Source: Pseudomonas sp. M47T1
Lineage (GTDB): Bacteria; Pseudomonadota; Gammaproteobacteria; Pseudomonadales; Pseudomonadaceae
Direction of reading: 5' to 3'
Assembly: GCF_000263855.1 (NCBI RefSeq)
Contig: NZ_AJWX01000007.1
Span: forward strand, 124,001-188,000
DNA: 64,000 nt
In this document: one piece after another, positions 8,633-17,273 of the stretch
How the letters are laid out: each line of letters opens with the position of its first letter
How positions within the stretch are numbered: the stretch's first letter is position 1
Made by a program: the position numbers and the translations under genes
Notes under the pieces: generated by a model
Seen by the model: the letters and a program-made list of their open reading frames with translations, nothing else
What the model was told of the DNA's origin: nothing
Database searches by the model: none

Positions 8633-9523
8633 ATGTACGCCAGTTTCAGAAAATACACACAGTGGCCAATGGGCCTACATCAAATGCGTTGGCTGACCGT
8701 GTTGCTGTGCCTTTCTTCGCTCTTGGGCAATGCATTGATATTTGCCCATGGCGGCACTGTTCCTGCCGCCCTGCTGGTGTTAAACGTGGCAGCCATGCTC
8801 AGCGTCTGGCTGCAGCACCGCGGCGCCCAGAAGTCCATTGCGTTCAAACCTCAGGAGCTGGCCGACCGCCTGCTTGAAGTTCAGGAAAACGAACGCCACC
8901 GGCTCAGCCGTGAACTGCACGACGACATTGGCCAGTTGCTCACGGCCGCCATGATGCAGGCGGACTGGCTGCAACGGCGCCTGCCCAATGATCTGGAAGA
9001 GGGCTTTGCGACATTGCGCGACACCATCGACGAAACCCTGACCAAGGTGCGCGACGTGTCGGCCATTCTCAACCCGCGCCAGCTCAACAGCCTGGGCCTG
9101 GAAGCCAGCCTGCGCGCGCATCTGTTGCGCACCCTGGAAAACACCAGCGTGCACTGGAGCCTGGAGTGCCGCCAACAGATGACCGGCATTCCCGAGGAAA
9201 TGGCAGTCGCGGCCTTTCGCATTACCCAGGAAGCGGTGACCAACCTGCTTCGCCATGCCCAGGCTGCCAACCTGCTGGTACGCCTGCAGCGCGCGCCCGA
9301 GGGCCTGCGCCTGTACATCAGCGACGATGGCGTGGGCTTTACCCCGGTGGACGACCCGGCCCGCCACGGGTTGCGAGGCATGTCTGGCATGCAGGAGCGC
9401 GCCAGCCTGATCGGCGGCTGGCTGAAGGTGACCAGCCAGCCTGGCCATGGCACTCAACTTGAAGCACTCTTTCCGTGGGCGCCGCGCGACCTGGAACGAG
9501 CCAACCTGGGCAACGGCCTATGA
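8633..9523 (+). CDS. sensor histidine kinase, NarX/DegS-type (HisKA_3)
   Basis: About 296 residues. Two hydrophobic helices near the N terminus (LTVLLCLSSLLGNALIFAH and ALLVLNVAAMLSVWL) anchor it in the inner membrane with almost no periplasmic loop. The HisKA_3 dimerisation domain follows, with the phospho-accepting His at codon 96 in RELHDDIGQ, then a HATPase_c domain (TQEAVTNLLRHAQA, ISDDGVGF, HGLRGMSGMQERA). It passes phosphate to the response regulator that overlaps it by four bases. The signal is unknown. The start is uncertain: the ATG at 8633 and internal ATGs at 8669 and 8684 all have weak ribosome sites. Confidence 0.85.
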   Translation: MYASFRKYTQWPMGLHQMRWLTVLLCLSSLLGNALIFAHGGTVPAALLVLNVAAMLSVWLQHRGAQKSIAFKPQELADRLLEVQENERHRLSRELHDDIGQLLTAAMMQADWLQRRLPNDLEEGFATLRDTIDETLTKVRDVSAILNPRQLNSLGLEASLRAHLLRTLENTSVHWSLECRQQMTGIPEEMAVAAFRITQEAVTNLLRHAQAANLLVRLQRAPEGLRLYISDDGVGFTPVDDPARHGLRGMSGMQERASLIGGWLKVTSQPGHGTQLEALFPWAPRDLERANLGNGL

Positions 9524-10179
9524 TCTGCAAATTACTGCTGGTAGACGATCACTCGCTGATCCGAGCGGGCGTGCGCGCCCTGGTGTCGGACCTGCCCGGC
9601 TACGCGGTGATCGGCGAAGCCAGTGATGGCGCGCAATTGCTGGACATGGTGCAACGCCTGGACCCGGACATCGTGCTGCTCGACCTTTCCATGCGCGACA
9701 CCGGCGGGCTGGAAGCGCTGGGCCGCCTGCGGGCCACCCGGCCGCGCAGCAAGGTGCTGATCCTGTCGATGCACACCGACCCCGAGATGATCATGCAGGC
9801 GCTGGAAATGGGCGCCCACGGCTACCTGCTCAAGGACACCACGGCGGTGGAACTGGAACAGGCTCTGGATGCACTGCGCGGCAACGAGCGCTACCTCAGC
9901 CCGGCCATCGCCCACACGGTCATCAACCAGGCGTTGATACGGGTGCAAAGCAACAAGCCGGAGTTGGCCGACAACCACAACCTCACCCCGCGGCAACTGG
10001 AAATCCTGCGCCTGATTGTGCGCGGCAAATCCACCCGGGAAATTGCCAACGGCCTGGGCCTGAGCGTGAAGACCGTGGAAACCCACCGTTCGCAGATCAT
10101 GAAGCGCCTGCAGATCTTCGATGTGGCCGGCCTGGTGCTGTTTGCCGTACGCGAGCGCATCATCAGCCTCGACGACTGA
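9520..10179 (+). CDS. NarL/LuxR-family response regulator
   Basis: 219 residues. The receiver domain (1-120) has the acidic pair LVDDHS, phospho-acceptor Asp55 in VLLDLSM, and the conserved Lys in YLLKDTT. A C-terminal LuxR helix-turn-helix (about 150-210) begins LTPRQLEILRLI and includes LSVKTVETHRSQIM. The ATG overlaps the stop of the kinase gene (ATGA), so the two are translationally coupled and form a cognate pair. It is expected to bind DNA as a dimer after phosphorylation. The target genes are not evident, although the pair sits shortly before the psl-like operon. Confidence 0.92.
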   Translation: MICKLLLVDDHSLIRAGVRALVSDLPGYAVIGEASDGAQLLDMVQRLDPDIVLLDLSMRDTGGLEALGRLRATRPRSKVLILSMHTDPEMIMQALEMGAHGYLLKDTTAVELEQALDALRGNERYLSPAIAHTVINQALIRVQSNKPELADNHNLTPRQLEILRLIVRGKSTREIANGLGLSVKTVETHRSQIMKRLQIFDVAGLVLFAVRERIISLDD

Positions 10180-10253
10180 CCACTGCCACGCTGTAGATTT
10201 CACGCTGAACATGCGTAGTGTCCACTGTGGCCGGCGCAAGCCTTGGGCAGCGG

Positions 10254-11156
10254 CTAGGCGTGCGGCTTTGTCACCAGCGGCGAATGGGCGGGTAGGTGCA
10301 CGTTCAATGCGCCCTTGCGGGCGCTGAAGCGCAGGTTGTCGCCCGTCAGCGGTTCGCCGTCCAGGTTGATATCCAGCCCTTCGGCGCTGTGGATCTCCAC
10401 CCACGGCAAGCGCGCCCGCACAAACAGGTTGTCCACCCCCAGGCCACCAGCCAGCAGGTCCTTGAGGGTGCCGAACACTTCGGTGGGCGCCGGCAGGATA
10501 CTGACGTCCAGCAGGCCGTCATCTGCCAGCGCCGTGGGGCACAGCACATGGCCGCCACCGGCCTGGCGACCGTTGCCGATGCCCAGGGCCAGCAGTTGGC
10601 CTTCCCATTCGAAGCCCGGGCCACGCAAACGACCATAGGCCGGGCGCAGTTCGGCGAACCGCGACAGCCCGGTGAACAGGTACGCCGCCCCACCCAGCAC
10701 CTTCTTCAGGTCATCGGAGGTGCTGGCGGTGATCTGGCTGCCGAAACCGCCGGTGGCCATGTTCAGGAACATCTGCCCGCCCACCTCCCCCAGGTCGATG
10801 GCCCTGGCCGGCGCGTCCAGCAGCGCCAACGCACCCGCGCAATCGAGCGGCACACCGGCCGCACGGGCAAAATCATTGGCTGTGCCCAATGGCATCAACA
10901 CAAGGCTGGCGTCCGTGTGCGCCCGGGCAATGGCCTCGGCAATGTCTCTGAGGGTGCCATCGCCACCGCCGGCGATGATATGCGTATACCCAGCAGCCAG
11001 CGCCTCGCCCACCAAACGCTGGGCATCGCCCGCCTCCCAGGTCAGGCGCACGGCAATCTCCACACCGCTGGCGCGCTGTGCCTCCACGGCGCGGCGCACC
11101 TCGTCATTGAGTGCCTGCTTGCCATGCAAAATCAAAAATGCCTTGCGCGTCGTCAT
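10254..11156 (-). CDS. yegS: lipid kinase YegS-like (diacylglycerol kinase catalytic domain)
   Basis: 300 residues. The N-terminal kinase domain contains the nucleotide-binding GGGDGT loop in IIAGGGDGTLRDIAEAI and PLGTANDFAR further on, both diagnostic of the DAGK/sphingosine-kinase/YegS family. The C-terminal beta-sandwich includes LALGIGNGRQAGGG and the DGLLDVSI motif. YegS phosphorylates lipids such as phosphatidylglycerol in vitro; its cellular role is unclear. The start at 11156 follows GGAGG; the longer frame from 11174 adds six poorly supported residues. It converges with the response regulator and is divergent from the polysaccharide operon. Confidence 0.9.
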   Translation of the reverse strand: MTTRKAFLILHGKQALNDEVRRAVEAQRASGVEIAVRLTWEAGDAQRLVGEALAAGYTHIIAGGGDGTLRDIAEAIARAHTDASLVLMPLGTANDFARAAGVPLDCAGALALLDAPARAIDLGEVGGQMFLNMATGGFGSQITASTSDDLKKVLGGAAYLFTGLSRFAELRPAYGRLRGPGFEWEGQLLALGIGNGRQAGGGHVLCPTALADDGLLDVSILPAPTEVFGTLKDLLAGGLGVDNLFVRARLPWVEIHSAEGLDINLDGEPLTGDNLRFSARKGALNVHLPAHSPLVTKPHA

Positions 11157-11530
11157 CCTGCCTCCGCCCTTCAAGAAAGCCCCCAGAAGCAGTTTTCGAC
11201 CACAAAGGCGTCAAAAAAAGCCATACAGATCATCGGCCGCTGAATATTTTTTTGGCGCATCGCGTTTTTTTCATTCGCAAGGCGGTGCTTCATGGACTTT
11301 ACTCAGATTTCAAAGTGCCACGTATCTTTGTTGTTTTCCAAAGCGTCCGACCTTAAAGTACCGCGCTAACGGAAAAATGACGCGCAATTCCCCGCCAAGA
11401 ATAAAGCGACAATAATTTGCCACCACGGATGGGACCCAGCGAAAAACAGTCATACCCATGACGCACTATGGAACTGCCGCAATTCTTGTTGTCGGCCTTG
11501 GATTACCAACGGTCTGGAGGGAAGGGATAT
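11157..11530. other. leader and promoter region of the psl-like operon
   Basis: This 374-bp divergent spacer between yegS and pslA is AT-richer than its neighbours. A loose sigma-70-like arrangement (TTGTTT at 11331-11336, 16-base spacer, TTAAAG at 11353-11358) would give a leader of about 165 bases. The leader would include a perfect CANGGAYG RsmA/CsrA motif at 11424-11431 and GGA motifs at the ribosome site. Short frames starting at 11458 and 11468 are not convincing genes. Confidence 0.45.
11424..11431 (+). promoter_or_regulatory. RsmA/CsrA-type binding motif in pslA leader
   Basis: CACGGATG matches the RsmA/CsrA consensus CANGGAYG exactly, about 100 bases upstream of the pslA start. A second cluster of GGA motifs (tctGGAgggaaGGGAtat) overlaps the pslA ribosome site at about 11512-11530. 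RsmA blocks psl translation in P. aeruginosa, so a similar control is plausible here. Binding is inferred from sequence only. Confidence 0.45.
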
Positions 11531-12967
11531 ATGCGCTTGCAACCCGTGGACAGTCTGCTGATGACTCGGCCGAGTATGGTCGAGTATTTTCTCTTTGCTA
11601 TTCGCCTGGTCCACGGTTTTACCGCCATAGCCCCTGGGCTGCTGATCTTGTGGCTCGATTCGAGCATCGAGGTTGGCGCGGTGAAGAACGACCTGGCCGT
11701 ACTGTGCTTCTTCGGTTTCCTCAGCGTGCTGATTTTCCAGGCGCTAGGGGTCTATGCCGAATCGATTTTCAGTAACCGCCTGCGCTTCCAGACCACGTTC
11801 TACGCCTGGGCGTCGGCGTTCTGCCTGCTGCTGTTCATGCACCGTGCCCTGTCGCTGTTCGACTTCATCAGCAACCTGCAACTGGCCATCTGGTTTATCG
11901 GCACCTTCATCCTGTTCGGCATCGAGCGGCTGATCATCCTCACCCTGTTCCAGCAGTTGATGGTGCGCGGCGTATTCCTGCAGAACGCAGTGATTCTGGG
12001 CGCCACCGAAAACGGCCAGCGCCTGGCCGAATACTTGCTGCAACACCAGGATATCCGTTCCGGGGTGGTGGGCTTCATCGATGACCGTATGGCCCGCCTG
12101 CCCAAGACCCTGGTCAACCTGCCCCTGCTGGGCAACACCCAGGACCTGGAACAACTGATTCGCGAAGAGAAAGTCACCCAGGTACTGGTGGCCATTCCGT
12201 GGTCGGCGGAAAACCGCATGGACTACATCATTCGCGAGCTGCGCCGCCTGCCGGTGAACGTGCTGCTGGTGCCGGACATGGTTGCCTTTCGCCATTCCCA
12301 CAACCGCATCACCGAAGTCGCCAACCTGCCCATGTTCAACGCCTCGGAAGTGCCGTTGCGTGGCTGGTCGCCGTTTTTCAAGCGTGTGGAAGACATGGTG
12401 ATTTCCACCATCGCCCTGACCCTGCTGTCGCCGATCATGTTGCTGGTGGCCCTGGCCATCAAGCTCGACTCACCCGGCCCGGTGCTGTTCAAGCAAAAGC
12501 GCTATGGCTACAACAACCGTTTGATCGAAGTGTTCAAGTTCCGCTCAATGCATCAGCACCAGGCCGACGCCAATGCGGAAAAACAGACAGTGCGCGGCGA
12601 CTCGCGCATCACCCGGGTAGGCCGCTTCATTCGCAAGACCAGCCTGGACGAGCTGCCGCAGTTGTTCAACGTGTTCGGCGGCAGCATGTCCATGGTCGGC
12701 CCACGCCCCCATGCCACCGCCACCAAGGCCGCCGGCATTCTGTTCGAGGAAGCGGTGAAGGAATACACCTCCCGCCACCGGGTCAAGCCGGGCATTACCG
12801 GGCTTGCGCAGATCAACGGCTACCGTGGCGAAACCGACACGCTGGAAAAGATCGAGAAGCGTGTGGAATTCGACCTCGAATACATCGAAAACTGGTCAGT
12901 GTGGTTTGACCTTTACATCCTGTTCCGCACTGTCCCGGCAGTGCTTTTCACTCGCGAGGTTTATTGA
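11531..12967 (+). CDS. pslA: PslA-like undecaprenyl-phosphate glycosyl-1-phosphate transferase
   Basis: 478 residues. About four or five N-terminal membrane helices come first, then a cytoplasmic Rossmann-like segment ([17 protein letters not shown]), a further membrane-associated helix near 310-330, and the catalytic bacterial sugar-transferase domain. That domain has [33 protein letters not shown] and the SMVGPRPH signature. It starts repeat-unit assembly by moving a sugar phosphate onto undecaprenyl phosphate. It is the first gene of the operon and abuts pslB with no gap. The ATG at 11531 follows a purine-rich ribosome site. The symbol rests on gene order, domain make-up and length resembling PAO1 Psl as I remember it. 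Confidence 0.88.
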   Translation: MRLQPVDSLLMTRPSMVEYFLFAIRLVHGFTAIAPGLLILWLDSSIEVGAVKNDLAVLCFFGFLSVLIFQALGVYAESIFSNRLRFQTTFYAWASAFCLLLFMHRALSLFDFISNLQLAIWFIGTFILFGIERLIILTLFQQLMVRGVFLQNAVILGATENGQRLAEYLLQHQDIRSGVVGFIDDRMARLPKTLVNLPLLGNTQDLEQLIREEKVTQVLVAIPWSAENRMDYIIRELRRLPVNVLLVPDMVAFRHSHNRITEVANLPMFNASEVPLRGWSPFFKRVEDMVISTIALTLLSPIMLLVALAIKLDSPGPVLFKQKRYGYNNRLIEVFKFRSMHQHQADANAEKQTVRGDSRITRVGRFIRKTSLDELPQLFNVFGGSMSMVGPRPHATATKAAGILFEEAVKEYTSRHRVKPGITGLAQINGYRGETDTLEKIEKRVEFDLEYIENWSVWFDLYILFRTVPAVLFTREVY

Positions 12968-14422
12968 ATGGGCACGCTCATCCCCTGCATCATCGCCGGC
13001 GGCGCAGGTACCCGCCTGTGGCCCGTCTCCCGCGAAGCCATGCCCAAGCCGTTCATGCGCTTGCCCGATGGTGAAAGCCTGCTGCAGAAAACCTTCAAGC
13101 GCGCCAGCGGCCTGCCAGGCGTGGACCGCCTGCTGACTGTGACCAACCGCGAAGTGTTTTTCCGTACCCTGGACGACTACCGGCTGCTGAACAAGGGCGG
13201 CGCCGGGCTGGACTTCATTCTTGAACCGTTCGGTCGCAATACCGCCCCGGCCGTTGCCGCCGCAGCCCTGCACACCGCACGCCTGTACGGTGAAGACGCG
13301 CAGTTGCTGGTAATGCCGGCCGACCAGTTGATCACCGACATCGAAGCGTTCGGCAAGGCCGTGGACGCTGCTCGCAGCCTGGCTGACCAGGGTTGGCTGG
13401 TGACGTTCGGCATCGTGCCAAGCCGTGCCGAAACCGGCTTTGGCTATATCGAGAAAGGCCAGGCGCTGAGCGAGGGCGGCTTCCAGGTGGCTCGCTTTGT
13501 AGAAAAGCCCGACGCCGTCACCGCCCAGGAATACCTCAAGGGCGGCCTGCACCTGTGGAACGCCGGCATGTTCTGCATGCGCGTGGATGCGATTCTGCGC
13601 GAATTCGAACAGCACGCACCCGAGGTGCTGGAAAAGGTCAGCACGTGCCTGGCCGCCAGCCACCGCAAGGATGGCAACCGCGAGATCCAGCTGGAACTGG
13701 ACAGCACCGCGTTCGCCAATGCCCCGGACATTTCCGTGGACTACGCCATCATGGAGCGCTCGCAGAAAGTCGCGGTCATCCCCTGCGAACTGGGCTGGAG
13801 CGACATCGGCTCGTGGCAGGCGGTACGCGAACTGAGCCCGTCCGACGGCAATGGCAACCAGTGCAACGGCGAGACCGTGTTGCACGACGTGCACAACTGC
13901 TACATCGACTCGCCCAAGCGCCTGGTAGGCGGCGTGGGCCTGGACAACCTGATCATCATCGACACCCCCGATGCCCTGCTGATCGCCGACGGCGACCGCA
14001 GCCAGGAGGTCAAATACATTGCCCAGGAGCTCAAACGCCAGGGCCACGACGCCTACCGCCTGCACCGCACCGTGACGCGCCCGTGGGGCACCTACACCGT
14101 GTTGGAGGAAGGCAAGCGCTTCAAGATCAAGCGCATCGTGGTACGCCCCAACGGCTCGCTGTCGCTGCAGATGCACCACCACCGCAGCGAGCACTGGATT
14201 GTGGTGAGCGGCATGGCGCGGGTGACCAATGGCGAGCGCGAGTTCCTGCTCGACACTAACGAGTCGACGTTCATCAAGCCGGGCCATACCCACCGCCTGG
14301 TCAACCCCGGCGTCATCGACCTGGTGATGATCGAGGTGCAGAGCGGCGAGTACCTGGGTGAAGACGACATCGTGCGCTTTACCGACATTTACGGCCGGGT
14401 GCCAGAAGCGCCCAAAGCCTGA
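12968..14422 (+). CDS. pslB: PslB-like mannose-1-phosphate guanylyltransferase / mannose-6-phosphate isomerase
   Basis: 484 residues, a bifunctional type II enzyme. The N-terminal nucleotidyltransferase begins IIAGGAGTRLWPVSREAMPKPF, the pyrophosphorylase signature, and has FVEKP and the WNAGMF motif. The C-terminal cupin isomerase domain has RPWGTYTVLEEG, metal-site residues in LQMHHHRSEHW and the PGHTHRL segment. It makes GDP-mannose from mannose-6-phosphate via mannose-1-phosphate with a separate phosphomannomutase such as AlgC. Its ATG follows the pslA stop directly. AlgA, WbpW and ManC share this design; the symbol is chosen from context. Confidence 0.9.
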   Translation: MGTLIPCIIAGGAGTRLWPVSREAMPKPFMRLPDGESLLQKTFKRASGLPGVDRLLTVTNREVFFRTLDDYRLLNKGGAGLDFILEPFGRNTAPAVAAAALHTARLYGEDAQLLVMPADQLITDIEAFGKAVDAARSLADQGWLVTFGIVPSRAETGFGYIEKGQALSEGGFQVARFVEKPDAVTAQEYLKGGLHLWNAGMFCMRVDAILREFEQHAPEVLEKVSTCLAASHRKDGNREIQLELDSTAFANAPDISVDYAIMERSQKVAVIPCELGWSDIGSWQAVRELSPSDGNGNQCNGETVLHDVHNCYIDSPKRLVGGVGLDNLIIIDTPDALLIADGDRSQEVKYIAQELKRQGHDAYRLHRTVTRPWGTYTVLEEGKRFKIKRIVVRPNGSLSLQMHHHRSEHWIVVSGMARVTNGEREFLLDTNESTFIKPGHTHRLVNPGVIDLVMIEVQSGEYLGEDDIVRFTDIYGRVPEAPKA

Positions 14423-14495
14423 ACCCACTGACAACGACTGACCGACGCGGATCCGCCAGGGAGCTGTATTTCATGCACCACAGGAAGACTGACCA

Positions 14496-15266
14496 ATGAA
14501 AAAAGTGTTGCTTATGTTAAGCGTTGTCCTGCTCGCAGCCTGCAGCAGTCCAGCCAAAGTTTCATTGCCCAGTGGTAACGTGCTGAAAGCAGCTCATGAC
14601 GCGGGTAACTCGCTGGCCGGCAAACCCCTGCCGCCAGAACGTATCCGCGCCGGCGACACCTTGAGGATCGTGCGCAACACGGGCGAGGCGCCGTCGATCT
14701 CGGCGTTCACCGCCAACTCGATCTACGAGCTGACCCTGTTCCCGGTGCAGAACGACGGCACCTTCTCCTACCCCTACATCGGTCAGGTGCGGGCGGCCGG
14801 GCTGTCCACCGAAGAGCTGACCAAGGTGCTGGAGGTCAAGCTTGAGAAGATCTACCGCGAGACATCGCTGACCATCAACATCAACTCGGCGCCCAGCAAC
14901 ACCGTGTTTGTTGGCGGCGCCGTGCGTAGCCCCACCACCCTGTCGGTGAACGTGGCGACCACGCTGGAGCAGGCCATCATCGGTGCCGGCGGCGTGCTGT
15001 CGGTGGCCGACAGCCACAACGTGGCCTTGATGCGCCAGGAAGAAAGCGGCAAGTACAAGACGTACTTCTTTGACTACAGCAGTTCCCTGTTTGCCAACAA
15101 CGATCGCGGCCCCGTATTGCTGCAGCGCGGTGACGTAGTGTTCGTGCCCAAATCCCATGTGGGTAATGGCATCGAGTCGGTCGATCTGTACCTGAACCAA
15201 CTCATCCCATTCTCCAAATCCATTGGCGTTGGCGTGACCTACGACTTGCGCAACAACAATAACTGA
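14496..15266 (+). CDS. pslD: PslD-like outer-membrane polysaccharide export lipoprotein
   Basis: 256 residues with a lipoprotein signal peptide and lipobox LAAC (Cys16). A polysaccharide export (Poly_export) domain follows (about 50-145; ERIRAGDTLRIV and FSYPYIGQVRAAGLS), then an SLBB-like domain (VFVGGAVRSPTTLSV) and a closing RGDVVFVPKS segment. It is shorter than E. coli Wza and lacks the obvious C-terminal amphipathic helix that forms the Wza outer-membrane pore, so a separate outer-membrane partner may be needed. It presumably forms a periplasmic ring linked to PslE. A 73-base gap separates it from pslB. Confidence 0.88.
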   Translation: MKKVLLMLSVVLLAACSSPAKVSLPSGNVLKAAHDAGNSLAGKPLPPERIRAGDTLRIVRNTGEAPSISAFTANSIYELTLFPVQNDGTFSYPYIGQVRAAGLSTEELTKVLEVKLEKIYRETSLTININSAPSNTVFVGGAVRSPTTLSVNVATTLEQAIIGAGGVLSVADSHNVALMRQEESGKYKTYFFDYSSSLFANNDRGPVLLQRGDVVFVPKSHVGNGIESVDLYLNQLIPFSKSIGVGVTYDLRNNNN

Positions 15267-15284
15267 TCGTAAAGGACAACAGAC

Positions 15285-17273
15285 ATGATCAATATCCGTT
15301 CCTTCCGCGATTTGCTGCGCCTGTTTTTCATCTTCAAGCGTGAAGTGAAAATCACCGTTGCGGTGACGTTCGTGGTAATCCTGCTGGGCGCCTTCCTGCT
15401 GCCCAACCGTTATGAGTCCACGGCACTGCTGCTGGTCAAGCCCGGCCGCGACAGCACCCTGCCCATCGAGGTGTCCGACCGCCAGACGGCCGTGGTCCCG
15501 CTGCAGCGCGACCCGGTGGTGGACGAGGAGCGCATGCTCACCGGCCGCCCGATCACTCGCCTGGTGGCCGAGCAGTACCTGGATGACCTGTCGCGCCAGC
15601 CGCGCAAGGAAGGCGTGGTCGCCAACCTCAAATACGGGGTCAAAAGTGCCGTGCAAAGCCTGGCCGACATTGGCCGCGGCTTCCTGCAACTGCTTGGCCT
15701 GGTGGAGAAGCAGACCCCGGTGGAGCGCCTGGCCACCCAGCTTGAGAAGAACTTCAGCGTGACCCACGCCACCGGCTCCTCGGTGATGGAAATCAGCTTC
15801 ACCTGGAGCGATCCGCAAGTGGCCCAGACGGTGGTCAAAAGCTGGATCGAAAACTATCAGGAAGAGCGCACCCGTACCCTGGGCCGCAAGAGCCTCTACT
15901 CCTTCTATGAAGGCGAGAGCAAGGCTACCCAGCAACGCATCCTGGAGACCAAGAAAAACATCCAGAGCCTGCTCGACCAACTGGGCGCGGTGAGCATCAC
16001 CGAGCGCCTGAACGATGTGTCGCGCAACCTCAACGACCTCAAGGGCGAGCGCCTCAACACCCTGCGCTCGATCGCGTCCACCCAGGCTGGCCTGGACACG
16101 CTGAAAGCGCAGATGAAAAGCATCCCGCCGGAAATCAGCATCGCTCGTGAAATCGCCCGCAACCCGGACCGTGAAGACCTGAGCACGCGCATCAACACCA
16201 AGCAGATCGAGAAACAGGAGCTGCTACGCACCTTCAACGACGACGCACCTCCGGTGAAGGCCATCAACACCGCCATCGCCAACCTGCAAGCGCTGATGAA
16301 CGGGGAGAACGCGACCGTGCAGCGCTCGCAGAACATGGCGCCAAACCCAATCTATACCCGCCTGCAAAACAGCATCGCCGACCAGTCCGCCAGCCTCAGC
16401 CGCCTGCAGTCCCAGGCCGCGCAGCAGGAAACCCAATTGGCCAAGCTGGAAGGCGACCGCACCCAGGCCGTGGGCCTGGAACCACAACTGTCGCAGCTGC
16501 AACTTAACCTGGACGCCGCCGAGAAGAGCTTTGCCCTGTACAGCGACAGCCTGGAAAAAGCCCGTATCGACCGTGAGCTCGATGCCAGCCAGATCAGCAA
16601 CATCGCCGTGGTCGAACAGGCCACCCTCAACCCTAGCCGTGTGTTCCCGAAAAGCCTGCTGATGATTCTGTTCGCCATTCCAATCAGCCTGGCGGTTGGC
16701 CTGCTGGCCCTGTACTTCTTCTACCTGCTGGACCAGCGCATCCACGACGGCGACAAGATCGAGGAGCGTTTCGGCATCAAGGTATGGACCAGCCTGCAAG
16801 ACATCAGCGGCCAGGAGGCGGCACGCATCAGCGCCTTCACCGCCAGCATGTACCGCCTCTATGGGGTGCTGCCGCTCAAGCAAGTGGCCCTCAGCGGCCT
16901 GAGCATCGGCCTGACCTCGGCGCGCAAGGGCGAAGGCGTGAGCTTTGTCATCGAGCACTTGCGCACGCTGCTGCAAGAGCGTGGCCACCTGGTGCGCGTC
17001 AACGGCCAGGGCGCGGCGCAACCGGGCGAAATCGTGTTGTTGGACGCCGCCGGGTTCTTCTCCAACCAGGAAGCCTTCGTCACCCTGCGCGAGGCTGACC
17101 TGATTGCGCTGATCGTCGAAGCCGAGAAAACCACCGTCCCAGTACTGGAAAACGCCCTGTCGATTCTCACCACGGCGTTCAAGCGTGTTGATGGCATCAT
17201 CATCAACCGTCGCCGCTTCGAGATTCCGGCCAAGGTGCTGACCTTCATGTCGCGCATCCGGAGCCATGGCTGA
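15285..17273 (+). CDS. pslE: PslE-like chain-length co-polymerase with degenerate BY-kinase-like domain
   Basis: 662 residues. The Wzz domain lies between a first membrane helix (about 22-42) and a second (about 452-475, MILFAIPISLAVGLLALYFF). A long periplasmic coiled-coil region is between them, and a C-terminal cytoplasmic domain follows (about 490-662). That domain resembles a bacterial tyrosine kinase but is degenerate: the expected Walker A (TSxxPGEGKS) reads T544-S-A-R-K-G-E-G-V552-S, with Val replacing the catalytic Lys and Lys replacing Pro. A Walker A'-like strand ends at Asp587, and the tail lacks a Tyr cluster. It should set chain length and couple to PslD export, without kinase activity. 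It overlaps pslF by one base. Confidence 0.88.
   Translation: MINIRSFRDLLRLFFIFKREVKITVAVTFVVILLGAFLLPNRYESTALLLVKPGRDSTLPIEVSDRQTAVVPLQRDPVVDEERMLTGRPITRLVAEQYLDDLSRQPRKEGVVANLKYGVKSAVQSLADIGRGFLQLLGLVEKQTPVERLATQLEKNFSVTHATGSSVMEISFTWSDPQVAQTVVKSWIENYQEERTRTLGRKSLYSFYEGESKATQQRILETKKNIQSLLDQLGAVSITERLNDVSRNLNDLKGERLNTLRSIASTQAGLDTLKAQMKSIPPEISIAREIARNPDREDLSTRINTKQIEKQELLRTFNDDAPPVKAINTAIANLQALMNGENATVQRSQNMAPNPIYTRLQNSIADQSASLSRLQSQAAQQETQLAKLEGDRTQAVGLEPQLSQLQLNLDAAEKSFALYSDSLEKARIDRELDASQISNIAVVEQATLNPSRVFPKSLLMILFAIPISLAVGLLALYFFYLLDQRIHDGDKIEERFGIKVWTSLQDISGQEAARISAFTASMYRLYGVLPLKQVALSGLSIGLTSARKGEGVSFVIEHLRTLLQERGHLVRVNGQGAAQPGEIVLLDAAGFFSNQEAFVTLREADLIALIVEAEKTTVPVLENALSILTTAFKRVDGIIINRRRFEIPAKVLTFMSRIRSHG

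Noticed and set aside
15285..17273. Frameshift as cause of the altered Walker A in pslE
   Set aside because: The frame stays open with good codon use through to the stop and the domain length is normal, so the substitutions look real.
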